A stretch of 64,000 bases of DNA from an uncultured Porticoccus sp. (GTDB lineage Bacteria > Pseudomonadota > Gammaproteobacteria > Pseudomonadales > Porticoccaceae), in NCBI GenBank assembly GCA_947259505.1, contig CAMYLT010000003.1, forward strand, positions 124,001 through 188,000, written 5' to 3'. This document shows positions 44,561 to 54,917 of this stretch, one piece after another (within the stretch, counting starts at the first letter, position 1; each line of letters begins with the position of its first letter). The position numbers and the translations under genes are program-made. Below the pieces are notes generated by a model. That model did no database searches and was not told the DNA's origin. It saw nothing but the letters and a program-made list of their open reading frames with translations.

Positions 44561-44749
44561 ATGTGGGTGGATTTGGCCAAGGCATTTTGCTTGATGCTAG
44601 TGCTGGAAGGAATTATGCCCTTCTTGGCCCCAGGCCGTTGGCGCAATATGGCCGCCCTGTTAGCTCAGGTCGATGATCGCAGTATGCGAGTGATGGGTTT
44701 GCTTAGTATGTTGCTCGGGGCCGGCGCACTTTACTTTATCAGCGGGTAA
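44561..44749 (+). CDS. yjeT: DUF2065 small membrane protein YjeT
   Basis: A 62-residue protein with two predicted membrane helices (LAKAFCLMLVLEGIMPFLAP, and GLLSMLLGAGALYFISG at the end). This pattern, with the RWRN segment between them, is DUF2065, usually found between hflC and purA. Function unknown. Its TAA overlaps the hisZ ATG (TAATG), linking translation of the two. Confidence 0.9.
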   Translation: MWVDLAKAFCLMLVLEGIMPFLAPGRWRNMAALLAQVDDRSMRVMGLLSMLLGAGALYFISG

Positions 44750-45933
44750 TGACGATGACTGTGGCGGATCGGTGGCTGTTGCCAGACGGGGTTGAAGAAA
44801 TCCTTCCAAATCGGGCACTCCAGATAGAACGACTCCGGCGGCAAATACTGGATCTATACCACAGCTGGGGATACGATTTGGTGATTCCACCACTGGTGGA
44901 ATTCACGGATTCCCTGCTCAGTGGCACGGGTTCAGATCTGGACTTGATGACGTTTAAGGTTACGGACCAGATCAGTGGCCGCACCATGGGTATTCGTGCC
45001 GATATCACTCCGCAGACCAGCCGTATGGATGCCCACAGCCTTCAGCGCAAGGGCCCCAGTCGCCTGTGCTATGCCAGCACCGTCCTTTATACCCGACCCC
45101 GCCATGTTCTGGAAAGCCGCGCTCCTATACAGATCGGTGTGGAGCTGTATGGTGAAGCAAGTTTGGCAGCAGACATTGAAGTGATTAGCTTGATGGTGGA
45201 AACCATGCATCTTGCTGGGTTGGACACGCCGCAGCTGGATCTTGGCCACGTTGGTGTGTATGGCAGCTTGCTTGAGCATGCCGCGCTTTCTGCAGACCAA
45301 GAGACAGTATTGTTTGATCTGCTGCAGCGCAAGGCCGTGCCGGAACTGGATAATTGGGTCATTGCCAATCTGGCGGATCAGAATATGGCGAAAATGATTC
45401 GCGCTCTGGTTGATCTTGCCGGTGGTGTCGAGGTGCTTGATCGCGCCCGGGAGCTGTTTGCAGAAGCGCCGGCTGAGGTGGAGTTGGCTCTTGATGAATT
45501 GCAGGCCACGGTTGAAGCGCTGCAGGTCAATTACCCTGAGGCAGAACTCTATCTAGATTTGAGCGAGTTGCGAGGCTATCACTACCATACGGGTATTGTT
45601 TTTGCTGCCTATGCCCAAGGTGTGGGGCAGGCCATTGGTAATGGCGGACGATATGACCATGTGGGTGAGGGTTTTGGTCGGTCACGCCCCGCCACCGGCT
45701 TCAATATGAGCCTGCAGGCATTAGCTCAATTGGTCGACGGGCAGCAAATTGTTCCAGGAATTTTTGCTCCTGTATCGGAAGATACTGAACAGCGTCAGAT
45801 TATTACTGAATTGCGACTTCGCGGAGAACGTGTGGTCTGCGGATTCGCCGGTCAGCAGCCGGACTATGAAGAATTACACTGTAACCGTCAGCTGTTGCTG
45901 GTGGATGGAACCTATCAAATAAAACCTGTTTAA
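44749..45933 (+). CDS. hisZ: ATP phosphoribosyltransferase regulatory subunit HisZ
   Basis: Histidyl-tRNA-synthetase paralogue of 394 residues without aminoacylation activity; forms a complex with short-form HisG and confers histidine feedback on the first step of histidine synthesis. N-terminus RWLLPDGVEEILP, FRAD-like motif GIRADITPQTSRM, and ELRGYHYHTGIVFAAYA with GGRYDHVGEGFGRSRPATGF are the family marks; the anticodon-binding domain of a true HisRS is absent. No hisG is nearby. Location between yjeT and purA is standard for Pseudomonas-type genomes. Confidence 0.95.
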   Translation: MTMTVADRWLLPDGVEEILPNRALQIERLRRQILDLYHSWGYDLVIPPLVEFTDSLLSGTGSDLDLMTFKVTDQISGRTMGIRADITPQTSRMDAHSLQRKGPSRLCYASTVLYTRPRHVLESRAPIQIGVELYGEASLAADIEVISLMVETMHLAGLDTPQLDLGHVGVYGSLLEHAALSADQETVLFDLLQRKAVPELDNWVIANLADQNMAKMIRALVDLAGGVEVLDRARELFAEAPAEVELALDELQATVEALQVNYPEAELYLDLSELRGYHYHTGIVFAAYAQGVGQAIGNGGRYDHVGEGFGRSRPATGFNMSLQALAQLVDGQQIVPGIFAPVSEDTEQRQIITELRLRGERVVCGFAGQQPDYEELHCNRQLLLVDGTYQIKPV

Positions 45934-45953
45934 CCTTTATCGTTCAGGGCTAG

Positions 45954-47255
<1,302 letters not shown>

Positions 47256-47410
47256 GAAATAGGGATCAAATTGGTGGGGTTTTGCAGTGTCGGCCTGTTT
47301 GAGGGCGCTGCTGCAGTACACCGATTGCAGTTGATTTTGTAGTGAGAAGCAGCTTCCGTTGTGCGGATCTATGATTAAGGTAAAAGACTAGGAATTGAAG
47401 GTTACTGTTT

Positions 47411-47830
47411 ATGCTGAACTCAGTAGAACTAAAGGATTACATGCTACATAACCCCGTGAAGGTCAATCAGAACGACGACCTGTTTGTGGCGATTGATCTG
47501 ATCATTACTAACAAAATCTCTGGTGTTTGTGTTGTCGATGATGACAACAACCTGGTCGGGGTGCTGTCAGAAGTTGATTGCCTGAAAGCCATTCTGACTG
47601 CCCGATACAATCAGGAGACCAGTGTGGGTCCTGTTCAGGGTGTGATGACACGAGAAGTCTACGCAGTGACCCCGACGGCAGATATTATTGATATTGCTCA
47701 AGAGATGCTGAAACGCGGCTTTCGTCGCTGTCCGGTAGTGGAGAATGGCAAGCTGGTGGGGCAAATCACCTGTCGCCAGTTGCTGAATGGGGTTCGGAAA
47801 TTTGCCGCAACCACAAAAAAATCCGCTTAA
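47411..47830 (+). CDS. CBS-pair domain protein
   Basis: A 139-residue stand-alone CBS pair (Bateman module). First CBS about residues 9-60 (HNPVKVNQNDDLFVAIDLI, SGVCVVDDDNNLVGVLSEVD), second about 75-130 (MTREVYAVTPTADIIDIAQEM, RRCPVVENGKLVGQITCRQL). Such modules bind adenine nucleotides and usually regulate a partner, not identified here. Start at ATG 47411. Convergent with feoB, from which it is separated by a strong hairpin. Confidence 0.88.
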   Translation: MLNSVELKDYMLHNPVKVNQNDDLFVAIDLIITNKISGVCVVDDDNNLVGVLSEVDCLKAILTARYNQETSVGPVQGVMTREVYAVTPTADIIDIAQEMLKRGFRRCPVVENGKLVGQITCRQLLNGVRKFAATTKKSA

Positions 47831-47847
47831 GATTTTGCTTGCCTAAA

Positions 47848-47878
47848 CAGGCCGTTAATCAACGGCCTGGTAATTTTT
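47848..47878. terminator. Terminator between CBS gene and feoB
   Basis: CAGGCCGTT (47848-47856) pairs perfectly with AACGGCCTG (47861-47869) around AATC, followed by GTAATTTTT. It lies between convergent genes and may serve both. Confidence 0.8.
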
Positions 47879-47881
47879 CCT

Positions 47882-50215
47882 CTACCCATGCAGGTTGATT
47901 GCCGGAATCAGATTCTGGCGACGTACCTGTCGTTTGCCGTACTGCATCAGTAACAGGTAACCCGTCACCATGATTGCCAGCATGGCAGCAGTCCAGATCA
48001 TGGATTGTTGGGGGTGTGCGGTGAAACTTCCCAGTTGAAAGGTGGTTACCGCAACGGCATAGGCCAGCAGTGTGTTCCAGGTGGCGGAGAAAAATGCCCA
48101 AGCGCCACCGGCTTCTTTGTAAATAGCCCCCAGCGTGGCGACGCAGGGCATATACAGCAAAATGAAGAGGATGTAGCTGAAGGCCGCAAGTGGAGTTTCA
48201 AACAGTTGCTGCATCAAACCGATGGTTGTCAGCTGCACTTCCTGAGCTTCTGCGGCAGCTTGCTGGTCTTCCAGGTCGCCTACACTGAGTCCCAGCGGAT
48301 CCCCCCACATGTTGTTCACCTTAGCCAGATTTTGCGGGATAGAGGCAAAGGCTTCGCCCAGTAGTGAGGTTATGGTGGGGGCAACGTTATCCTGCGGACC
48401 ATTTTCTGTGCGGGCCATATCTGAGTAGAGTGCATCAAGGGTGCCGACCACCACTTCCTTGGCAAAAATGCCACTGAAAATGCCTACTGTAGCTGGCCAG
48501 TTTTCTTCCTTAAGCCCCAGTGGTTCAAAAATTGGCGTAATGGTTTTGCCGATGCTGGAAAGCAATGAGCGCTCGGTATTTTGGTTGTTAAAACTGCCAT
48601 CGGTGCCGATGGAGTTGACGAAATTAAGAATAATCACCACCGCCACGATGGCTTTTCCCGCCCTCAACATGAAACCGCGTAAACGGTGCCAGCTATGGAT
48701 CAGTAGTCCACGCAAAGTGGGAATGTGGTAGTTGGGCAGCTCCATAATGAATGGGGCGACATCACGGCTTAGCATTTTTCGCCGTACCAGCATACCAGTG
48801 AGCACCGCCAGGACGATGCCGATCACATAGAGTCCAAACACCACATTTTGGCCATTGTGGGTAAAGAACGCGGCAGCGAACAGGGTGTAGACGGTTAGTC
48901 TGGCGCCGCAGGACATGAATGGCGCCATCAAAGTGGTGAGGAGTCTATCCTGATGGGTATCGAGGGCGCGACTGGCCATTACGGAAGGCACATTACAGCC
49001 AAAGCCAACTACTAACGGTACGAAGGATTTTCCCGGAAGGCCAATGCTGCGCATGAGTCGATCAAGAATAAAGGCGGCGCGCGCCATATAACCGGAATCT
49101 TCCAGGAAAGTCTGGAACAGGAATAGCGTACCAATCACAGGTACGAAACTGGCCACCAACTGAATGCCTCCGCCGGCACCATCAGCGATCAGGGCGGTGA
49201 GCCATTCAGGACAATGGATGGCGGTGAGCAATTGTCGTGGTAATTCGACAAACAAAGCGCCGGCAGCTATATCAAAAAAATCAATGAAGGCCCCACCAAA
49301 GTTGATGGTCACCATAAACATCAGGTACATCACCCCGAGAAAGGCGGGGAAAGCCAAAAAGCGGTTCAGTAATACCGTATCCAAATAGTCTGAAATGGAT
49401 TTGCGCTGGATGGCGTCATAGTGAACGGCGCTGCCAATAGACCGGTTGATCCACTGGTAACGTTCAGTAATCAGTGCATCGGAAGCACTGCTCTGCAGAT
49501 CGGCTTCCAGAGCATCCACTTCTCCCAGCATCTGTTGTTGCAGGTCTTCACTAAACAACTGTAATACTGATGCGTCGCGCTCAAGCACCGCGGTGGCTTC
49601 AAGTCGCGAAGGGTTGGGTTGTTGTTGGGACATTAGCGCCAGGATGCGCAAACTTGCCTGTTCCAGCGGCTCAGAGATGGTGATCGGGCGAGTAATTTCC
49701 GGTTCTTTATGTAGCTGGTGGTTGACCACATCAACCAGTGTGCCAACACCTTCGCCACGGCTGGCTATCAGTGATACCACCGGGAAGCCCAGCTTTCGGG
49801 ACAACTCGTAGGGATCAATATGGATGCCGTTTTGGTCCGCCACATCCATCATATTGAGGGCGATGACCACGGGTACGCCTGCGTCCATCAGTTGGGTGGT
49901 GAGGTACAAGCCCCGCTCCAGACTGGATGCATCAATAATATTGATCAGCAGGTCGGCAGATTTTTCCAGCACAAAACGCTGGGCGATCTGCTGGTCGAGA
50001 GAGTCCTCCTGGCAGGAAATATGTAGTGAATAAGTGCCGGGAAGATCGACTACATTGAACAGTGTGTCAGCGTGGCGGAAATGACCGGTTTTCTGCTCGA
50101 CGGTCACCCCCGGCCAGTTGCCCACCTTTTGGTGGGTGCCGGTGAGATCGTTAAACAGGGTGGTTTTTCCGCAGTTGGGATTGCCTACCAGCGCAACGGT
50201 GAATTCACGACTCAT
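47882..50215 (-). CDS. feoB: Ferrous iron transporter FeoB
   Basis: 777-residue inner-membrane Fe(II) importer. The N-terminal G domain has G1 GNPNCGKTTLFNDL, switch regions NWPGVTVEQKTG and DLPGTYSLH, and G4 NMMDVAD; a helical spacer is followed by the polytopic region with Gate motifs (about residues 285-760; PLVVGFGCNVPSVMASRAL and PFMSCGARLTVYTLFAAAF). Its ATG overlaps the feoA stop (ATGA). No feoC is seen after it. Under apparent Fur control through the site upstream of feoA. Confidence 0.97.
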   Translation of the reverse strand: MSREFTVALVGNPNCGKTTLFNDLTGTHQKVGNWPGVTVEQKTGHFRHADTLFNVVDLPGTYSLHISCQEDSLDQQIAQRFVLEKSADLLINIIDASSLERGLYLTTQLMDAGVPVVIALNMMDVADQNGIHIDPYELSRKLGFPVVSLIASRGEGVGTLVDVVNHQLHKEPEITRPITISEPLEQASLRILALMSQQQPNPSRLEATAVLERDASVLQLFSEDLQQQMLGEVDALEADLQSSASDALITERYQWINRSIGSAVHYDAIQRKSISDYLDTVLLNRFLAFPAFLGVMYLMFMVTINFGGAFIDFFDIAAGALFVELPRQLLTAIHCPEWLTALIADGAGGGIQLVASFVPVIGTLFLFQTFLEDSGYMARAAFILDRLMRSIGLPGKSFVPLVVGFGCNVPSVMASRALDTHQDRLLTTLMAPFMSCGARLTVYTLFAAAFFTHNGQNVVFGLYVIGIVLAVLTGMLVRRKMLSRDVAPFIMELPNYHIPTLRGLLIHSWHRLRGFMLRAGKAIVAVVIILNFVNSIGTDGSFNNQNTERSLLSSIGKTITPIFEPLGLKEENWPATVGIFSGIFAKEVVVGTLDALYSDMARTENGPQDNVAPTITSLLGEAFASIPQNLAKVNNMWGDPLGLSVGDLEDQQAAAEAQEVQLTTIGLMQQLFETPLAAFSYILFILLYMPCVATLGAIYKEAGGAWAFFSATWNTLLAYAVAVTTFQLGSFTAHPQQSMIWTAAMLAIMVTGYLLLMQYGKRQVRRQNLIPAINLHG

Positions 50216-50439
50216 AGTTTTTCTACCTGCATGCCAGCAGCTTCATGACTGCGCAAACTGAGTCGAAATCCCCGTACCACAATTGCAATCGGGTCGCCCA
50301 AGGGGGCTCGGTACTGGACAGTAAAGGCGGTGCCGGGTGTCAGGCCAAGACTCATCAACCGGTTGCGATAAGCTTCCGGTACTTCGTTAAAACCCCGCAC
50401 CCGGGCGGAGTCTCCTGGCTGAAGTTGGTCAAATTGCAT
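50212..50439 (-). CDS. feoA: Ferrous iron transport protein FeoA
   Basis: A 75-residue SH3-like cytosolic protein required with FeoB for Fe(II) uptake. Conserved pattern: RVRGFNEVPEAYRNRLMSLGLTPG (read as YRNRLMSLGLTPG) and LGDPIAIVVRGFRLSLRSHEA. Start at ATG 50439 (MQFDQLQPGD) because a GGAA element is correctly placed; ATG 50457 is an alternative giving six more residues. First gene of feoAB. Confidence 0.93.
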   Translation of the reverse strand: MQFDQLQPGDSARVRGFNEVPEAYRNRLMSLGLTPGTAFTVQYRAPLGDPIAIVVRGFRLSLRSHEAAGMQVEKL

Positions 50440-50485
50440 ACAGTTAGTTTCCGGCATGTGTTGCCATTATTGCTCTTGCGCTTTA

Positions 50486-50504
50486 AATGATAATGATTAT
50501 CGAT
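50486..50504 (-). promoter_or_regulatory. Fur box upstream of feoA
   Basis: GATAATGATTATC at 50489-50501 is a perfect palindrome about a central G and matches the core of the Fur consensus (GATAATGATAATCATTATC). It lies about 50 bp before the feoA start, in the right place to repress feoAB when iron is plentiful. Confidence 0.85.
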
Positions 50505-50678
50505 TATAGAAAGAAAAGAGGCAAGAGCAAAAACCTTTCAGTTTGTGGGTATTTATCATAGGGGATAGTCATCATTGCCATGATGTAACTCAACTGACAG
50601 GGTGTCAGGGAGCGCAAGATATGGTGTCCTGATGGTAGCGGTCTGCTGTCAGACGTTGGCGGGGTGGAGTGAGAAATA

Positions 50679-50996
50679 ATGTATAAACTGGTGTTCTATG
50701 TACCTATAGATCATGTGGAGGCAGTGAAAGCGGCTGTATTTGCAGCAGGTGCAGGGAAAATTGGCAACTATGAGTACTGTTGTTGGCAGGTATTGGGAAC
50801 AGGGCAATTCAGGCCGCTGGTTGGTAGTACGCCCTACGTTGGCGAGCAGGATGAACTGACCCGGGTGGATGAGTATAGGGTGGAATTGGTTTGCGAAGAT
50901 GGGCGGATTGCTGAGGCCGTCATTGCACTGCTGGGTGCCCACCCATACGAAGAGCCGGCCTATGATGTCTGGCGCTTGGCGGAAATACATCTGTAG
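50679..50996 (+). CDS. NIF3-like (YqfO-type) small protein
   Basis: A 105-residue protein matching the inserted domain of YqfO/NIF3 family proteins, which has a PII/CutA-like ferredoxin fold. Signature stretches: YKLVFYVPIDHVEAVKAAVF, GAGKIGNYEYCCWQVLGTGQFRP (read as KIGNYEYCCWQVLGTGQFRP), EYRVELVCED and the terminal ALLGAHPYEEPAYDVW. Biochemical role unknown. Single gene, with no clear promoter motif in the 180 bp downstream of the Fur box. Confidence 0.88.
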   Translation: MYKLVFYVPIDHVEAVKAAVFAAGAGKIGNYEYCCWQVLGTGQFRPLVGSTPYVGEQDELTRVDEYRVELVCEDGRIAEAVIALLGAHPYEEPAYDVWRLAEIHL

Positions 50997-51019
50997 ATAT
51001 AGTCGCTGTAGGCATAAGT

Positions 51020-51559
51020 TCAACAAAGCCGTTTGATGACGGTGCCGCTGCGCACGCCGCGTAGTTCTGCTTGGCGGTCGGCAAAGTAATGTTCCAGCGC
51101 CCGGGATATGACGGGGAAGGCCAGATCTGCCCAAGGAACCTCCTGCTCCCGAAAAAGCTCTACTTCTAGAGATTCATCACCCACACTGAATGTATCGTTG
51201 ATCAGAGGCCCCCGGTAGAAAACATAAACTTGGCTGATATGGGGAATATCATAAATCCCACAGAGCAAGGGGTTGTGTAACTGTGCTCCGGCTTCTTCTT
51301 GGCACTCCCGAAGCGCTCCCTCCATGGTGGTTTCACCATTCTCCAGAAAACCGGCGGGCAGGGTCCAGTATCCGCGCCGCGGTTCAATGGCTCTTTTACA
51401 CAGCAGTACGCGATCGCCCGATGTCGGGATACAGCCTGCGATAATGCGGGGATTCTGGTAGTGGATGGTATTGCAGTGATCGCAGACGTGGCGTTCCCGA
51501 TGATCTCCATCAGGTACTTTTAAACAGGTGGATTTACCGCAGTGACTGCAAAAATTCAT
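51020..51559 (-). CDS. Nudix hydrolase with N-terminal zinc ribbon
   Basis: 179 residues. The N-terminus holds a CxxC...CxxC zinc ribbon (CSHCGK, CDHCNT), and the Nudix box is GFLENGETTMEGALRECQEEAGA, seen in parts as GFLENGETTMEGA and RECQEEAGA with all catalytic Glu/Arg positions. The ribbon plus CIPTSGDRVLLCKRAIEPRRGYWTLPAG (read as LLCKRAIEPRRGYWTLPAG) resembles NADH pyrophosphatase-like and ADP-ribose-type Nudix enzymes; the exact substrate cannot be told. ATG 51559. Divergent from a CoA-pyrophosphatase gene with a 67-nt gap. Confidence 0.88.
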   Translation of the reverse strand: MNFCSHCGKSTCLKVPDGDHRERHVCDHCNTIHYQNPRIIAGCIPTSGDRVLLCKRAIEPRRGYWTLPAGFLENGETTMEGALRECQEEAGAQLHNPLLCGIYDIPHISQVYVFYRGPLINDTFSVGDESLEVELFREQEVPWADLAFPVISRALEHYFADRQAELRGVRSGTVIKRLC

Positions 51560-51626
51560 GGAATACCGAAGGAATTGCGTAAGCTTAGTGTGAGCAGAGT
51601 ATAACGAAAGGTATGATAACAGCATT

Positions 51627-52238
51627 ATGTTGAAGCAGATTACGGACAGCCTCAAATCCATCCCAGTGGATCGAATTCCGCCTCTTGGTGAAGAGGGCGT
51701 GGAAGCTGCCATCCTGATTCCGCTTACCAGGGAGGTTCGCGACCCCAAGATCATTCTCACCAAGCGGGCTGAACACCTCAATTCCCACAGTGGCGAGGTG
51801 GCGTTTCCCGGTGGCAAATGGGAGCCGGAGGACGCAGATTTGTTGGTGACGGCCCTGCGGGAAACCAGTGAGGAGATTGCCTTATGGCCGGAGCAGATAA
51901 AGGTGCTTGCCGGCTTGCCCATCAATCGGACCCGACACTTGCTGAGGGTCAAACCCTATGTGGGTCTGATTGAGCCGCAACTGCCACTGGTGGCTAATCC
52001 GGAGGAGTTGGATGCGGTATTCGAGGTGCCGGTGAGCTATTTCCTCGACCCCGCCCACCTTACGATAGATCACTTCTCGGGTGAGGACTACAGTCTGGAT
52101 ATGCCCTGTTATATCTTCGAGGGTTACCGAATTTGGGGCTTCACTCTGGTAGTGCTGGTGGACTTTCTTAATCTGACACTGGATGCGGGCATACGCCTGC
52201 GCTACCCTGACCGTATCAATCTTCGCCCCCCTGCCTGA
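51627..52238 (+). CDS. CoA pyrophosphatase (NudL-type Nudix hydrolase)
   Basis: 203-residue Nudix hydrolase. The box GGKWEPEDADLLVTALRETSEEIAL is seen as VAFPGGKWEPEDADLL and ALRETSEEIAL; the upstream ILTKRAEHLNSHSGEVAFPGG segment contains the CoA-specific extension typical of NudL/YeaB enzymes, which cleave CoA to phosphopantetheine and ADP. Residues RTRHLLRVKPYVGLIE follow as usual. ATG 51627. Divergent from another Nudix gene; possibly expressed with the small DUF1289 gene behind it. Confidence 0.9.
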   Translation: MLKQITDSLKSIPVDRIPPLGEEGVEAAILIPLTREVRDPKIILTKRAEHLNSHSGEVAFPGGKWEPEDADLLVTALRETSEEIALWPEQIKVLAGLPINRTRHLLRVKPYVGLIEPQLPLVANPEELDAVFEVPVSYFLDPAHLTIDHFSGEDYSLDMPCYIFEGYRIWGFTLVVLVDFLNLTLDAGIRLRYPDRINLRPPA

Positions 52239-52315
52239 AAAGGGGTGGGCGCTTGAAGGTCGAAGCGATAGCGTCGATAATTCGCCCCCCACAAACTGCC
52301 GAGACGACATTCAAC

Positions 52316-52507
52316 ATGGCTTTTACTCCGGGTACCATTACCTCCCCGTGTGTTTCGATCTGTGCGCTCGACAAGGAGGACGTATGTATTGGTTGTTATC
52401 GAACCGCTAAGGAAATTCGCGACTGGCTGTTGATGGATGATGATGAGCGCCTGGATGTCATCATGAAAGCGGCGGAGCGTGGTCGTAAAAATAATCCATT
52501 TGCCTGA
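52316..52507 (+). CDS. DUF1289 protein
   Basis: A 63-residue protein with the cysteine pattern of DUF1289: SPCVSICALDKEDVCIGCYRT, followed by EIRDWLLMDDDERLDVI. Four cysteines (PC, IC, VC, GC) suggest metal or cluster binding; function unknown. ATG 52316 (MAFTPGTI) is used; the upstream frame is not conserved. It is 78 nt after the CoA pyrophosphatase gene. Confidence 0.88.
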   Translation: MAFTPGTITSPCVSICALDKEDVCIGCYRTAKEIRDWLLMDDDERLDVIMKAAERGRKNNPFA

Positions 52508-52547
52508 AAGAATGAGCTGTACCGCTAGTGCAGCCAAGCACCATTAA

Positions 52548-53891
52548 TCAATCCTCTTCTTCGTCCTCTTCATCGGCACTTGATCTATGAGCGCCAGTGA
52601 GCATCCGTTTGACACGTACTTTTGCCACCATTTTGTCGCTGAGCTCCAGGGTTTCGAAGCGATAGCGACCGATGGTAAAGCTGACATTGCCATCGGGAAT
52701 GCTTTCCAGTTGCTCCAGAATAAGACCGTTAATGGTTTTGGGCCCATCAGTAGGCAGATCCCAGAGGTTGGCTTTATTGATGTCGCGGATAGTGGCCGAG
52801 CCCTCAATGTCATACATGGTTTTGTCGAGAGCAACGATATCCTCCTGCTCATCCTCTGCCCGATTGGTGGTGAAATCGCCAACGATCTCTTCAAGGATGT
52901 CTTCCATGGTGACGAGTCCCTCAATCTCACCATATTCATCAACCACCAAGCCGATGCGACGCCGTACTTGTTGAAAATTCAGCAGTTGTTTGTTGAGAGG
53001 GGTGTTCTCAGGAACAAAATAGGGTTCTCGGGAAAACCGTTTGATACTTTCCTTGGTGAGTCCTTCGCCACCACTTCTTAGCAATCTGGCAACATTTTTC
53101 ATGTGCAGGAATCCCTCCACACGGCTGATATCGCCATTGTAGACAGGAAGGCGGGTGTAGCCGCAATTGATGATGGTGCTCAGCAGTGTATCGATATCAT
53201 CTTCGAGATTGAGGCCGACGATATCATTGCGAGGCACCATGATGTCGTTGACCGTCACTGTTTCCAGATCAAGGACATTGATGAGCATATCTTGATGTTC
53301 CGGGATATTTTGGCTGGAAACATCCACTACCGTTCGGATTTCCTCTTTGCTGAGGCTCACATCTATAGCCCTGTTGGTGTTCACGCCGAACAGGCGCAGT
53401 AAACCGTTAGACATGTGATTGACTAGCCAGACCATGGGGTAAAACACAAATAGTAATGGCTTCAGAATGTGGCTCGTTGAAAAAGCGATGCCTTCCGGGT
53501 GCAGAGCGGCTAGCGTCTTGGGTGTCACTTCAGAGAAAATCAGCACGGCTAGCGTGAGGAGTATGGTTGCGATGGCGATGCCCGCATCGCCATAGAGGCG
53601 CAGGGCGATGACGGTGGCAATCGCCGAGGCGAGAATATTCACCATGTTATTGCCGATCAGGATAATGCCGATCAGGCGGTCGGGTCTTTTTAATAAACGA
53701 TAGGCTTTGCGGGCGCCACTATACCTTTTTCGCAGGTGCTTCAACCGGTAGCGGTTGAGTGACATCATGGCCGTTTCTGAGCCGGAAAAGAAACCGGAAA
53801 GTAGTAGTAGGCCGCCAAGAATACTAAATAGCAGCCAGAGAGGGGCGTCATCCAAAGGGGGAAAGACCTCGTGCTTGAGCAGGGCGTCCAA
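52548..53891 (-). CDS. corB: CNNM/CorB-type transporter with CBS pair and CorC_HlyC domain
   Basis: 447-residue membrane protein. DUF21 (CNNM) region about residues 15-200 with FSGSETAMMSLNRYRLKHL and IGIILIGNNMVNILASAIATV (read as GIILIGNNMVNILASA), then two CBS motifs (TVNDIMVPRNDIVGLN; VEGFLHMKNVARLL) and a CorC_HlyC domain with GLVVDEYGEIEGLVTMEDILEEIVGD (read as GLVVDEYGEIEGLVTMEDIL). Linked to magnesium/cobalt handling. The very acidic end (DEEDEEED) is unusual. No ATG is available; TTG 53891 is the likely start. It lies beside ypjD/ffh, as in E. coli. Confidence 0.92.
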   Translation of the reverse strand: MDALLKHEVFPPLDDAPLWLLFSILGGLLLLSGFFSGSETAMMSLNRYRLKHLRKRYSGARKAYRLLKRPDRLIGIILIGNNMVNILASAIATVIALRLYGDAGIAIATILLTLAVLIFSEVTPKTLAALHPEGIAFSTSHILKPLLFVFYPMVWLVNHMSNGLLRLFGVNTNRAIDVSLSKEEIRTVVDVSSQNIPEHQDMLINVLDLETVTVNDIMVPRNDIVGLNLEDDIDTLLSTIINCGYTRLPVYNGDISRVEGFLHMKNVARLLRSGGEGLTKESIKRFSREPYFVPENTPLNKQLLNFQQVRRRIGLVVDEYGEIEGLVTMEDILEEIVGDFTTNRAEDEQEDIVALDKTMYDIEGSATIRDINKANLWDLPTDGPKTINGLILEQLESIPDGNVSFTIGRYRFETLELSDKMVAKVRVKRMLTGAHRSSADEEDEEED

Positions 53892-53995
53892 TGTTGAAGA
53901 AGTTTGCCGTAATTGGCAACCATTCCGTGAAGGGCGTCTAGCCCCTGTATGTGCTGCCGGGAGAGGCTTTCAGGATGGCGTTGGTGCAGTCTCGG

Positions 53996-54784
53996 TCAGG
54001 AGAGCACTACCTCAATCACGAATTTACTGCCCCAGTAAGCCAGTACCATGGCGCTGAAGCCGATCAGTGTCCAGCGAATAGCCGTGTTGCCTCGCCAGCC
54101 CTTGACGTGGCGCCCCCACAAAAGAATGGCGTAAAAGAGCCAGGAGCAGATAGAAAAGACGGACTTGTGCGCCAAATGTTGGGCGAAGAAATCTTCGAAG
54201 AACAGGAAGCCGGTGATCAGCGACAGGGTCAGTAGAATAAACCCGGCCCACAATACCTCAAACAGCAGTGCTTCCATGGTTTGTAAGGGCGGGACGACTT
54301 GCAGCCAGTTGCCGAGTCGTTTGTGCCGCAGGCGCCAGTTCTGAAGTGCCAATAATATTGCCTGAAAGGCGGCGATGGTCATCAGGCTGTATGCGAGGAT
54401 GGAAATAAAGATATGAATGCCGATGGGTGCAGAAACCGCTTTCCAGGGAGTGCCGGTACTGCCCATCAGAATTGAGATGGCAAGGATGATGGCAGCCAGC
54501 GGGAACAGCAGTAAAAACAGGTTATGTACGGGCTTGCGGAAGCTGCTCGCCAGAACGATCAGGTTGATGGTGAAGCTGATCGTTGTGCTCATCGAAAACA
54601 GGCCGAAATCCAGTCCCTGGTCGGTAAAGACCCAACCCATGCTGACATAGCCGTGCAGTCCAATCGCCAATGCCGCGACCAGCCGCAACGGCAGTAGTCG
54701 CAGACTTGGGTGCTGGCGCAGTTGCAATACCTGGAACATGGTTGCGCAGAGATAGACAGCAATAGCGGTGGTGGCGATAAACAT
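53996..54784 (-). CDS. ypjD: CcsA-like membrane protein YpjD (CorE)
   Basis: 262-residue membrane protein with about eight helices, related to the CcsA/CcmC cytochrome c assembly family but without that role assigned. Seen: GLHGYVSMGWVFTDQGLDFGLF, shortened here to HGYVSMGWVFTDQGLDFGLF, SAPIGIHIFISILAYSLMTI and SLITGFLFFEDFFAQHLAHKS, with the family's conserved HKS and GWRG segments. ATG 54784 begins the first helix; a longer frame reaches back over the ffh promoter and was dropped. Divergent from ffh and upstream of corB, the E. coli arrangement. Confidence 0.9.
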   Translation of the reverse strand: MFIATTAIAVYLCATMFQVLQLRQHPSLRLLPLRLVAALAIGLHGYVSMGWVFTDQGLDFGLFSMSTTISFTINLIVLASSFRKPVHNLFLLLFPLAAIILAISILMGSTGTPWKAVSAPIGIHIFISILAYSLMTIAAFQAILLALQNWRLRHKRLGNWLQVVPPLQTMEALLFEVLWAGFILLTLSLITGFLFFEDFFAQHLAHKSVFSICSWLFYAILLWGRHVKGWRGNTAIRWTLIGFSAMVLAYWGSKFVIEVVLS

Positions 54785-54917
54785 AAAGTTGTTGTCATCC
54801 TCGGTGGGTCGAAAGTGTGTCACAGATAGCCGGTAGCGAAAAGAGTCCGTCCCCAACCCAGTCACCTTTCGGGTATACTCTTTCACCCTAATTAGAGAAT
54901 CTATCGAAAGAACTGCC

